Below, in pieces: positions 7,628 to 15,572 of a stretch of DNA of 64,000 nucleotides; within the stretch, counting starts at the first letter, position 1, and each line of letters opens with the position of its first letter. The stretch covers positions 9,252,163 to 9,316,162 of the forward strand of contig NZ_CP042425.1 of the NCBI RefSeq assembly GCF_008254045.1, written 5' to 3'. Under the pieces are notes generated by a model, which saw nothing but the letters and a program-made list of their open reading frames with translations, was not told the origin of the DNA and searched no databases. This DNA comes from Limnoglobus roseus. Lineage in GTDB: Bacteria > Planctomycetota > Planctomycetia > Gemmatales > Gemmataceae. The translations under genes and the position numbers were made by a program.

Positions 7628-8572
7628 TTAAATGGTATCGGCAAAGGTCCGCTCGACCCGGCGGAAATAGACCAGCCCCGCGAACAACAACGTCACCGAC
7701 ATGACGGCCGACATGCCGAGAGCGAACCAACTGTGGGCGTCCATCGGCGTGCCGAGGACGAGGTTGCGGAAGCTCAGGATGATGCCGTACATCGGGTTCA
7801 CGGCAAGTACCTGCTCGCCGCGCGGCCCGATGGCGTGCCGGCCGAGGTAAATGCACGGCGTCGCGAACATCCAGAGTTGGATGCCGAAGTTAAGCAGGTA
7901 GCGGAAGTCGCGTTGGGCCACGATCAGAGCCGAGAGCATCACGCCGAGGCCGATGGCGAGCATCGCGAGCAGCGCAACGACCAGCGGCGCGAAGATGACC
8001 GTCCACCCCGGCAAGACGCCGTACCAGGCCATGACGATCGCCACGAGGCCGAGCGCTACGCCGAAGTCCACCGTGGCCGACCCGACGTTCGACAGCGGCA
8101 GGAGCAGTCGCGGGAAGTAGACTTTCGTGACCAGCCGTTCGTTCGCGACGAGGCTGTTACCGGCGTTGTTGATCGCCGACGCAAAGTAGGTCCACGGCAG
8201 CACGCCGAGCAGGACGTGCAGGGCATAGTTCGGGATGCCTTCCGCCGTCTTGCCCATCCACCCGATGAAGACAACGAACACCATCACCGTCGCGACCGGC
8301 TGGAAGAGCGACCAGCCGACACCGAGGATGGTCTGCTTGTACCGGAGCTTCATCTCGCGGAGGATGAGGTAGTACCCGAGTTCGCGGTACCGCCAAAGTT
8401 CGCTCAGGTCACGGAGCGTAAACCCTGCCCGCGGTTCGACGACGGTCAAATGCGGCTCGTGCGGCAGTGGGCCAGACGCTTTCGCGGGCAGCGGCGTCAC
8501 GGTTCCACTGGCAGACTCGTCCACAACAACGCTCACTCGGACCACCTCGGGGCACGCACGAACAGACTTCAT
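7628..8572 (-). CDS. wzm: Polysaccharide ABC exporter permease (Wzm-like, ABC2 family)
   Basis: The membrane subunit of the glycan exporter, 314 residues. A cytoplasmic N-terminus of about 70 residues ends in the family motif LSELWRYRELGYYLILREMKLRYKQT. Six hydrophobic segments follow (for example ATVMVFVVFIGWM, LLGVLPWTYFASAINN and TVIFAPLVVALLAMLAIGLG). LNFGIQLWMFATPCIYL and NPMYGIILSFRNLVLG are the usual late ABC2 motifs. It is the promoter-proximal gene of the glycan locus, which runs leftwards to 1537. A divergent 237-nt gap separates it from dapL and probably carries promoters for both. Confidence 0.92.
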   Translation of the reverse strand: MKSVRACPEVVRVSVVVDESASGTVTPLPAKASGPLPHEPHLTVVEPRAGFTLRDLSELWRYRELGYYLILREMKLRYKQTILGVGWSLFQPVATVMVFVVFIGWMGKTAEGIPNYALHVLLGVLPWTYFASAINNAGNSLVANERLVTKVYFPRLLLPLSNVGSATVDFGVALGLVAIVMAWYGVLPGWTVIFAPLVVALLAMLAIGLGVMLSALIVAQRDFRYLLNFGIQLWMFATPCIYLGRHAIGPRGEQVLAVNPMYGIILSFRNLVLGTPMDAHSWFALGMSAVMSVTLLFAGLVYFRRVERTFADTI

Positions 8573-8809
8573 GCAGGTTACGGAATCCTAGAGTCGGAAG
8601 CAGAGTCCCGCCGGGGAAAAGATAGCCCTTCCTGGACCGAAATGAGAAGTGAGGTTTGCCTTGATTGCCGTATTTGAAGCGAGTTCGCGTGCAGCAGGAA
8701 TTTCCAGCACGGGCGATCGGCGTCTGGCCGAAACTTGATTCTGACACCCGCGGTGAGGATTAGTAGAACTACCCTGACTGTTTTCTCCCTTCCCCTGGGT
8801 TCCCACGCG

Positions 8810-10042
8810 ATGTCTGTCGATCCCTGGTTTCAATCGCTGTTCGCCGAGCGGATCGGCGGGGCGAATTACGGCAAGTCCGACGCCATCTACAAGTTCGAGA
8901 AGATCAAGCGGGCCAAGCGCCAGGCCCTCGCCGAGCACCCGGAGCGCAAGCTCCTCGACTTCGGCATCGGCGAAAACGACGACATGGCCGATGAGAGCGT
9001 TCGTGCCTCGCTGAAGGCCGAGGCCGACAAGGTCGAGAACCGCGGGTACGCCGACAACGGCATTCAGAACTACAAGGACGCGGCCGCCGAGTTCATGAAG
9101 CGGCAGTTCGGCGTGACGCTCGACCCGGTCACGGAAATCTGCCACTGTATCGGCTCGAAGCCCGCCTACGCGATGCTCCCGGCGTGCTTCATCAATCCCG
9201 GCGACGTAACGCTCATGACCGTCCCCGGCTACCCGGTCGCCGGGACGTGGACGAAGTACCTCGGCGGCGACGTTCACCGACTGCCGCTGTTGAAAGAGAA
9301 CGGCTTCTTCCCGGACCTCGCCGGCATCCCGGCCGACGTGAAGAAGCGGGCGAAACTGCTCGTCATCAACTACCCGAACAGCCCGACCGGGGCGGTCGCG
9401 ACGAAGGACTTCTACAAACGGGTGATCGACTTCGCCCGCACGAACGAAATCGTCGTGGTGCAGGACGCCGCCCACATCTGCCTGAGCTACCAGGGCGAGC
9501 CGTTGAGCTTCCTCCAAATCGACGGGGCAAAGGACGTCGGCGTCGAAGTGCATTCGATGTCGAAGGGGTTCAACATGATCGGCTGGCGGCTCGGCTTCGT
9601 GGCCGGGCACCCGAAGATCGTGCAAGCCTACGCGGACGTGAAGGACAACAGCGATAGCGGCCAGTTCATGGCGATCCAGCACGCCGCCGCCGCCGCCCTG
9701 CGGAACCCCGCGATCCCGGTGGCCGTGAAGGCGAAGTACGAACGGCGACTGAAGAAGCTCGTCACGGCTCTGAAGGCGGTCGGCTTCCAGTGCGAGGTGC
9801 CGGGCGGCACGTACTTCCTCTACACATCGTCGCCGAAAGCGGCCGGCGACCGCAAGTTCGCGAACGCGGAGGAGGCGAGCCAGTACCTCATCCACGAGCA
9901 GAGCGTCTGCTGCGTGCCGTGGGACGACGCAGGTTCGTTCCTGCGGTTCAGCGTGACGTACATCGCGAAAGATGAAGCCGAGGAAGACGCCCTGATGGCC
10001 GAGACAATGAATCGGTTGAAGGGGATGAAGCTGACGTTCTAA
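8810..10042 (+). CDS. dapL: LL-diaminopimelate aminotransferase
   Basis: A PLP enzyme converting tetrahydrodipicolinate directly to LL-diaminopimelate for lysine and cell-wall synthesis. Its 410 residues open with the DapL-type FAERIGGANYGKSDAIYKFE and LLDFGIGENDDMAD. The PLP site is at HSMSKGFNMIGWRLGF, with NYPNSPTGAVA and a QDAAH motif upstream. The C-terminal part reads PGGTYFLYT and VPWDDAGSFLRFSVTY. The residue after QDAA is His where many class I aminotransferases have Tyr. I start at the ATG at 8810 rather than the in-frame start at 8735 because MSVDPWFQSLFAERIGG matches the usual N-terminus. Confidence 0.92.
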   Translation: MSVDPWFQSLFAERIGGANYGKSDAIYKFEKIKRAKRQALAEHPERKLLDFGIGENDDMADESVRASLKAEADKVENRGYADNGIQNYKDAAAEFMKRQFGVTLDPVTEICHCIGSKPAYAMLPACFINPGDVTLMTVPGYPVAGTWTKYLGGDVHRLPLLKENGFFPDLAGIPADVKKRAKLLVINYPNSPTGAVATKDFYKRVIDFARTNEIVVVQDAAHICLSYQGEPLSFLQIDGAKDVGVEVHSMSKGFNMIGWRLGFVAGHPKIVQAYADVKDNSDSGQFMAIQHAAAAALRNPAIPVAVKAKYERRLKKLVTALKAVGFQCEVPGGTYFLYTSSPKAAGDRKFANAEEASQYLIHEQSVCCVPWDDAGSFLRFSVTYIAKDEAEEDALMAETMNRLKGMKLTF

Positions 10043-10092
10043 GCCGCCGTCGGGTAGGATGAGGGGGTACGGCCCGAACAGGAGGGTTTGTC

Positions 10093-10326
10093 GTGAGCGA
10101 AGCGACGATGGCGGTGATGATCGACGAACTGAAGCAACAGTTGAAGGTGCTAGCTCACGAGAATGCCGAATTGCGGTATGAACGCGATCTCGCAAAGGCT
10201 CAGGCCGTCGCCTTGCTCCCGCTTGCCACGCCGGAACAGGAAGCCGAGTTGCTGCGAATCCGCGAGACGGGCGTGCCCGACGGGCTGGCAAAGCTGATCG
10301 CGGAACTGGAAGCCGAACATGGCTGA
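10093..10326 (+). CDS. Small coiled-coil protein, antitoxin-like partner
   Basis: A 77-residue protein with a GTG start 8 nt downstream of a strong AGGAGG. The middle is a probable coiled coil (MIDELKQQLKVLAHENAELRYE). The C-terminal half contains RIRETGVPDGLAKLIAELEAE. It has no recognisable DNA-binding fold. Its stop overlaps the next start by 8 nt, the arrangement of toxin-antitoxin pairs with the antitoxin first. The function is inferred only from size, order and partner. Confidence 0.6.
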   Translation: MSEATMAVMIDELKQQLKVLAHENAELRYERDLAKAQAVALLPLATPEQEAELLRIRETGVPDGLAKLIAELEAEHG

Positions 10327-10642
10327 GCAACCTCCGCGGTATAGCCTCATCTACGCTCCGGAGGTTCTTCCCCGCATTCGGCGTTGGGTGGCGCGAACGA
10401 CCGATCCCGGCCAGAGGGCCGGGTTGCTCGACGCCCTGAGGGCGGTGGATCGAAATCTCAAGTACGACCCGGTCGGGTGGGGCGATTTCCAGTGGAATTA
10501 TCGCGTCATCTCCGCCCGCGAGTGCCGCGGGATGATTCCCCACTGGTTCGTAGTGTGGTACGCGGTCGATGTTCCGGCCCGCACCGTGAGCATCCGCGAC
10601 ATCCGGCCCGCCCCCGGCTCGCCGTTGGAACGGCCGTCGTGA
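10319..10642 (+). CDS. RelE/ParE-like small protein, possible toxin
   Basis: A 107-residue basic protein starting inside the last 8 bases of the previous gene. The order of elements suggests a RelE/ParE fold: an N-terminal strand YSLIYAPEVLPRI, then a helical hairpin, then strands around WNYRVISARE, HWFVVWYAVDVPARTVSIRDIRPAPG. The end VWYAVDV...VSIRDIR is the usual final strand pair. I cannot identify the catalytic residues of an mRNA nuclease. It may be a toxin or an inactive relative. Confidence 0.55.
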   Translation: MAEQPPRYSLIYAPEVLPRIRRWVARTTDPGQRAGLLDALRAVDRNLKYDPVGWGDFQWNYRVISARECRGMIPHWFVVWYAVDVPARTVSIRDIRPAPGSPLERPS

Positions 10643-10778
10643 CCCCATCGGTACGGTTGTGCCAGCCGCGGCGTCGCCCATCCGGATGGGCAAGCTGTCG
10701 CGACGGGTGGGCTTTCGGCCGTTACCCGTCTATGATGAACTTGAAGCCGCCAATCTCACTCGAACGGTCCCACCGAGC

Positions 10779-11570
10779 ATGAGTGCCACCTCCGCCGCGA
10801 TCAATCCCAAAGGCCCCCGCCTCCGTGGCTCGGCGAGTAACCCCTTCGATTGGCTGAACACCTACCTCGGGTCCAGCGTCGGCCAGAAGATTCTGGTGGC
10901 GATCACCGGCCTGCTGCTGATGTCGTTCGCCGTCACGCACATGGTCGGCAACCTGAAGATGTTCTCCGGGCCGGAGAGCATCAACAAGTACGCCTACTTC
11001 CTGAAGCACGACATCGGCGCCTGGATTTGGGTCGCGCGGGCGGGGCTTTTCCTGGTCTTCGTCCTGCACCTGAGCGTGGCCCTCTCCCTGAAGACGAAGG
11101 CGATGGCGGCCCGGCCGGTGGGGTACGCTTACAACAACTCCGCCCAGGCGACGCCGCAGTCGAAGACGATGGTGCAGACCGGCATCGTCGTCGGCCTGTT
11201 CATCATCTTCCACCTGCTGCACTACACCTTCGGCATGGTCCACGGCATCCCGGCCGCCGACGGCAAGGGCGAGCGGAACTACCTGTCGCTCACCTACAAG
11301 CTCGACGACGGTGTGGTCGTCCACGACGTGTACAAGATGGTCGTCGCCGGGTTCAGTACGGGCTGGCTGTCGGCGATCTATCTGATCTCGCAAATGGTGC
11401 TGTTCATCCACCTGAGCCACGGCATCCAGAGTTCGCTCCAGACGCTCGGCCTGGTGAACCGCCGGTTCCTGCCGGTCGCCCGCCTCATCGGCTACGGCAC
11501 CGCCGGGGTGATTTTCGTCGGCAACGTCGCCATCGTCGTCGCCGTGTGGGTCGGTTGGGTGAAGATGTAG
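10779..11570 (+). CDS. sdhC: Succinate dehydrogenase cytochrome b558 subunit
   Basis: The membrane haem-b anchor of succinate dehydrogenase, 263 residues, B-type (one large anchor subunit, as in Bacillus). It has five hydrophobic segments. Probable haem or quinone His residues lie in MSFAVTHMVGNLKMF, IIFHLLHYTFGMVHG and MVLFIHLSHGIQSSLQTLG. The frame is open from 10659, but the upstream part is not conserved-looking, and the ATG at 10779 gives MSATSAAINPKG. It leads sdhC-sdhA-sdhB in the order usual for this class. No separate SdhD is present and none is expected. Confidence 0.92.
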   Translation: MSATSAAINPKGPRLRGSASNPFDWLNTYLGSSVGQKILVAITGLLLMSFAVTHMVGNLKMFSGPESINKYAYFLKHDIGAWIWVARAGLFLVFVLHLSVALSLKTKAMAARPVGYAYNNSAQATPQSKTMVQTGIVVGLFIIFHLLHYTFGMVHGIPAADGKGERNYLSLTYKLDDGVVVHDVYKMVVAGFSTGWLSAIYLISQMVLFIHLSHGIQSSLQTLGLVNRRFLPVARLIGYGTAGVIFVGNVAIVVAVWVGWVKM

Positions 11571-11579
11571 AAGAGATTT

Positions 11580-11662
11580 CGCCGCAGACGAAGACGGTGA
11601 ACGCAGATCCGACGAAAAGAGCTTCGGACCTCATCTGCGTTGATCCGCGTGAACCTGCGGCC
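11580..11662. repeat. Imperfect inverted repeat (CGCAGA family), copy 1
   Basis: A left arm GCCGCAG...GAACGCAGAT and a right arm reading on the other strand GCCGCAG...CAACGCAGATGA flank a short loop. The unit resembles the element at 20465-20567 (shared AACGCAGA and CATCTGCG). It fills most of the sdhC-sdhA gap and could fold in the sdh message between two subunit genes. Confidence 0.7.
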
Positions 11663-11679
11663 ACACGATTGAGTGACAC

Positions 11680-13599
11680 ATGATCCAACTCGATTCGAAA
11701 GTTCCGGCCGGCTCGGTCCCCGAGAAGTGGACGAACTTCAAGAAGAAGCAACAACTCATCAACCCCGCGAACAAGCGGAAGTACACCGTTATCGTCGTCG
11801 GCACGGGGTTGGCCGGGGCGAGCGCGGCGGCGTCGCTGGCGGAACTCGGCTACAACGTGCAGGCGTTCTGCTTCCACGACAGCCCGCGGCGGGCGCACAG
11901 CATCGCCGCCCAGGGCGGGATCAACGCAGCCAAGAACTACCGCAACGACGGCGACAGCGTCTGGCGGCTTTTCTACGACACCATCAAGGGCGGCGACTTC
12001 CGGGCACGCGAGGCCAACGTCCACCGCCTGGCGGAAGTGTCGGTCAACATCATCGACCAGTGCGTCGCGCAAGGCGTGCCGTTCGCCCGCGAGTACGGCG
12101 GCCTGCTCGACACCCGCAGTTTCGGCGGCGCTCAACTCCAGCGAACCTTCTACTGTCGTGGCCAGACGGGCCAGCAGTTGCTCCTCGGCGCGTACCAGGC
12201 TCTCGCCCGGCAGATCGCCGCCGGCAACGTGAAGATGTTCCCCCGCACCGAGATGCTCGACCTCGTCACCGTGGACGGCCGAGCGAAGGGGATCGTCGTT
12301 CGCAACCTTATCAGCGGCGAAGTGAAGTCTTACGCGGCCGACGCCGTGGTGCTGGCCACCGGCGGCTACTCGAACGCCTTCTACCTCAGCACGAACGCCA
12401 TCGGCTGTAACGTCACCGCGACGTGGCGGGCGTACAAGCGAGGGGCTGCGTTCGCCAACCCGTGCTACACGCAGATTCACCCGACCTGCATCCCCGTCGT
12501 CGGCGACCACCAGTCGAAGCTCACGCTCATGAGCGAGAGCCTGCGGAACGACGGCCGCGTCTGGGCGCCGAAGAACAAGGCCGACTGCGGCAAGCACCCG
12601 AGCGAAATCGCCGAGGCCGATCGCGACTACTACCTCGAACGCAAGTACCCGAGCTTCGGCAACCTTGCCCCGCGGGACATCTCCAGCCGGGCGGCGAAAG
12701 AGGCGTGCGACGACGGCCGCGGCGTCGGCCCCGGCGGTCGGGGCGTGTACCTCGACTTCGGCGCCGCCATCGCCAAGCAGGGGAAAGCGAAGATCGTCGA
12801 GAAGTACGGCAACCTCTTTGACATGTACCAGCGGATCACCGGCGAGAACGGCTACGAGCGGCCGATGCGCATCTACCCCGCCCTCCACTACACGATGGGC
12901 GGGCTGTGGGTGAACTACGAACTGATGTCGAACGTGCCCGGCCTGTTCGTCATCGGCGAGGCGAACTTCTCCGACCACGGGGCCAACCGCCTCGGGGCGT
13001 CAGCCCTCATGCAAGGGCTGGCCGACGGCTACTTCGTGCTGCCGTACACGCTCACCCACTGGCTGGCTGGCGAAACGCCCGGCACCTTGCCCACGACGCA
13101 CGCCGACTTCAAGCGGACCGAGAGCGAAGTCACCGACCGCCTGAACAAGCTCCTCGCGGCGAAAGGAAAGAAGACGGCCGTGGAGTACCACCGTGAGGCC
13201 GGCAAGCTGCTCTGGGAAAACGTTGGCATGGCCCGCACCAAGAAGAGTTGCGAGGAGGCCGCGAAGGCGCTCCGCCAACTGCAAGCGGAATTCCTGCACA
13301 ACCTGACCGTGCCCGGGTCCGGCACTGAGTTGAACATGGCCCTCGAACGGGCCAACCGCGTCTGGGACTTCCTGGAGTTCGGCCAACTTCTCGCGATGGA
13401 CGCCGCCCAGCGGGACGAGTCGTGCGGCGGCCACTTCCGCTCGGAGTACCAGTACCCGGACGGTGAGGCGAAGCGCGACGACGAGAAGTTCAGCCACGTC
13501 GCCGCCTGGACGTTCAACGGCCCGGACGCCACCCCGAGCCGCAACGTCGAAGAACTGACGTGGGACGCTGTGAAGCCGTCGGTGCGATCGTACAAATAG
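11680..13599 (+). CDS. sdhA: Succinate dehydrogenase flavoprotein subunit
   Basis: The FAD subunit that oxidises succinate to fumarate, 639 residues. The Rossmann motif is TVIVVGTGLAGASAA. The likely site of covalent FAD attachment is His in RRAHSIAAQGGINAAKNY. Catalytic-domain motifs include FAREYGGLLDTRSFGG, VVLATGGYSNAFYLSTNA, QIHPTC, HYTMGGLWVNYE and FVIGEANFSDHGANRLGASAL. The N-terminal extension of about 35 residues before the FAD motif and the overall length fit the Bacillus/Bdellovibrio-type enzyme. It lies 109 nt after sdhC and 43 nt before sdhB. Confidence 0.95.
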   Translation: MIQLDSKVPAGSVPEKWTNFKKKQQLINPANKRKYTVIVVGTGLAGASAAASLAELGYNVQAFCFHDSPRRAHSIAAQGGINAAKNYRNDGDSVWRLFYDTIKGGDFRAREANVHRLAEVSVNIIDQCVAQGVPFAREYGGLLDTRSFGGAQLQRTFYCRGQTGQQLLLGAYQALARQIAAGNVKMFPRTEMLDLVTVDGRAKGIVVRNLISGEVKSYAADAVVLATGGYSNAFYLSTNAIGCNVTATWRAYKRGAAFANPCYTQIHPTCIPVVGDHQSKLTLMSESLRNDGRVWAPKNKADCGKHPSEIAEADRDYYLERKYPSFGNLAPRDISSRAAKEACDDGRGVGPGGRGVYLDFGAAIAKQGKAKIVEKYGNLFDMYQRITGENGYERPMRIYPALHYTMGGLWVNYELMSNVPGLFVIGEANFSDHGANRLGASALMQGLADGYFVLPYTLTHWLAGETPGTLPTTHADFKRTESEVTDRLNKLLAAKGKKTAVEYHREAGKLLWENVGMARTKKSCEEAAKALRQLQAEFLHNLTVPGSGTELNMALERANRVWDFLEFGQLLAMDAAQRDESCGGHFRSEYQYPDGEAKRDDEKFSHVAAWTFNGPDATPSRNVEELTWDAVKPSVRSYK

Positions 13600-13642
13600 T
13601 TCCGAGTTGCTCGCAACTCGCCACTCACACTCGAAGCTCACT

Positions 13643-14416
13643 ATGAAATTCACCCTGCACATCTGGCGGCAACCCGGCCCGAACGCCCGCGGGCAGATGG
13701 TCACGTACAACGTGGACGACATCACCGGCGACATGTCGTTCCTGGAGATGATCGACGTCCTCAACGAACGGCTCATCAAGGACGGCGTCGAGCCGGTGGC
13801 CTTCGACCACGACTGCCGCGAAGGCATCTGCGGGTCTTGCGCGATGATGATTAACGGCCTCGCCCACGGCCCAGAGCGCGGGGCGACGACGTGCCAACTG
13901 CACATGCGGAGCTTCAAGAACGGCGACAACATCTACGTCGAACCGTGGCGGGCGAAGGGCTTCCCGCTCCTCCGCGACCTAGTCGTAGACCGTTCGTCGT
14001 TCGACCGCATCATCCAGAGTGGTGGGTTCGTGAACGTGAACACCGGCGGTGCCCCCGACGGCAACTCGCTCCCCATTCCCAAGGCCGATTCCGATAAGGC
14101 GATGGACGCGGCCCAGTGCATCGGCTGCGGGGCGTGTGCGGCCGCTTGCCCGAACGCCTCGGCGATGTTGTTCCTATCCGCGAAGGTCGGCCACCTCGGC
14201 GCGATGCCGCAGGGGGAAGCGGAGCAGTCCGACCGCGTGCGGAAGATGGTCGCCACGCACGACCGCGAAGGCTTCGGCCACTGCACGTTCATCGGCGAGT
14301 GCGAAGCCGCTTGCCCGAAGGAGATCAGCACCGAGTTCATCAGCGGCCTGAACCGCGACTACATCGGCAGCGCCGTGAAGGCCGCCGTCAAGGGCGAAGC
14401 CCGCGGCGGGGCGTGA
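13643..14416 (+). CDS. sdhB: Succinate dehydrogenase iron-sulfur subunit
   Basis: Carries electrons from FAD to the quinone site, 257 residues. The 2Fe-2S domain has CREGICGSCAMMING and a fourth Cys in RGATTC. The 4Fe-4S and 3Fe-4S clusters are bound by CIGCGACAAACPN and CEAACPKEIS plus the Cys of GHCTFIGE. All expected ligands are present. I start at the ATG at 13643 (MKFTLHIWRQ); the longer frame from 13607 adds residues unlike the family. It is the third gene of the sdhCAB operon. Confidence 0.95.
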   Translation: MKFTLHIWRQPGPNARGQMVTYNVDDITGDMSFLEMIDVLNERLIKDGVEPVAFDHDCREGICGSCAMMINGLAHGPERGATTCQLHMRSFKNGDNIYVEPWRAKGFPLLRDLVVDRSSFDRIIQSGGFVNVNTGGAPDGNSLPIPKADSDKAMDAAQCIGCGACAAACPNASAMLFLSAKVGHLGAMPQGEAEQSDRVRKMVATHDREGFGHCTFIGECEAACPKEISTEFISGLNRDYIGSAVKAAVKGEARGGA

Positions 14417-14441
14417 CCCCGCCCGCGGCAGAGGGCCAGAC

Positions 14442-15572
14442 GTGCTCTACATGTCGCTTCTCTTTTCCACCATCTGCTACGGGGTGTTCGCGAAGAGGAT
14501 GCGGAACCCCGCTTCTCGGCCTCTCACGTTCGTTCGGACGGGATTAATCGGCGGGGCACTTTCGTGTTGCACCTGCTTCATGATGACGTTCCTGTCCGGG
14601 TTTACGATCACTTGGCCGGTCGCTGGTGCATTGGCGATCGGATGGCACTACGCCGGCCGACGGCCATCCGCGATCCTTCCGGTCCTGTTGCTCGCAATTG
14701 TCATTGGTCACGCGATTCCCGCCATCTTGTTGGTCGCGCCGGACGTTCAGCGATTCCGTGAGATCCGCAGCGCGATGACCGACCTGGACCCGGACGAACG
14801 GTTGCGACGACCGGCCGTGCCCGCCATCAAGGCCGAAATCATCTCGCCGAGCGAGGGCGAGTCCAAATACTTTGCCACCCTCACAAGTGACTCGGGCCGG
14901 AAGTTCGAGTTTTCAATGCTTCACGACAACACTGTCGATCATTTCGTGAACAACCCGGGTTTCGGTGTCATGCGGATGGCGCCCAGGATTCGAGATAAGG
15001 ATTACTACCTGCCCCGCCGCCCTCCGATCTCGCAGCCGCGATTTACGGTTACGTCCGAATCCGTCCGAACGTTCGAGCACCCGCTTCGGGAACCACCCCT
15101 CGACTTGGAAGTGAAGCATCGAAAGACGGTCGGACACTTCGCCTTCCCGCAAGGATGGGGCTGGGAGAAAAACCACAACCAGATTCTCGGTTTCCAGTCG
15201 CATCAGATGGGCGGCAACATCCGTTACGGGCGAGACGACGAGTTTTGGGGGTTGGATGTCGACGGCGGTTGGAAGATCGCCTCGGTTGAACTCATCGGCT
15301 TACTCCAACACCCGAAACCGACGGTCTACATGACAACAAACCTGCCCCGCATGGACGAGGCGAAGGCGGCCCCGACCCGCGACCCGGACGAGTTCGAGGC
15401 GGCCGGGCTGAAGGCCGTCGCTGGTGGCGGCGGGCTTTACTTCGGTCAATCTCGCACCGAACCGTTCTTGCGGATGGTCGGCGGCATTCGGGCGGCGAAG
15501 GCGTGTGCGAGTTGCCACGGCTGCCGCGAGGGCGAACTGCTGGGGGCGTTCAGCTACACGCTCACGAAGTGA
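14442..15572 (+). CDS. Membrane protein with C-terminal single-haem CxxCH motif
   Basis: A 376-residue protein of unknown role. The N-terminus has about three hydrophobic segments (up to roughly residue 100, ending LLVAPDVQRF). A long extracytoplasmic-looking region follows. The last 30 residues hold KACASCHGCREGELLGAFSYTL, with the CxxCH haem c-binding motif at about residues 355-359. That ending resembles the DUF3365/Tll0287-type haem domain found in planctomycete proteins. It begins 25 nt after sdhB on the same strand, so an electron-transfer role with succinate dehydrogenase is possible. GAGGG at 14431-14435 favours the GTG start at 14442 over the ATG at 14451. The end overlaps the convergent gene by 19 nt. 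Confidence 0.65.
   Translation: MLYMSLLFSTICYGVFAKRMRNPASRPLTFVRTGLIGGALSCCTCFMMTFLSGFTITWPVAGALAIGWHYAGRRPSAILPVLLLAIVIGHAIPAILLVAPDVQRFREIRSAMTDLDPDERLRRPAVPAIKAEIISPSEGESKYFATLTSDSGRKFEFSMLHDNTVDHFVNNPGFGVMRMAPRIRDKDYYLPRRPPISQPRFTVTSESVRTFEHPLREPPLDLEVKHRKTVGHFAFPQGWGWEKNHNQILGFQSHQMGGNIRYGRDDEFWGLDVDGGWKIASVELIGLLQHPKPTVYMTTNLPRMDEAKAAPTRDPDEFEAAGLKAVAGGGGLYFGQSRTEPFLRMVGGIRAAKACASCHGCREGELLGAFSYTLTK

Noticed and set aside
8588..10693. 701-codon minus-strand open frame opposite dapL and the small gene pair
   Set aside because: It spans three unrelated plus-strand genes, has no domain signature, and dapL is certain.
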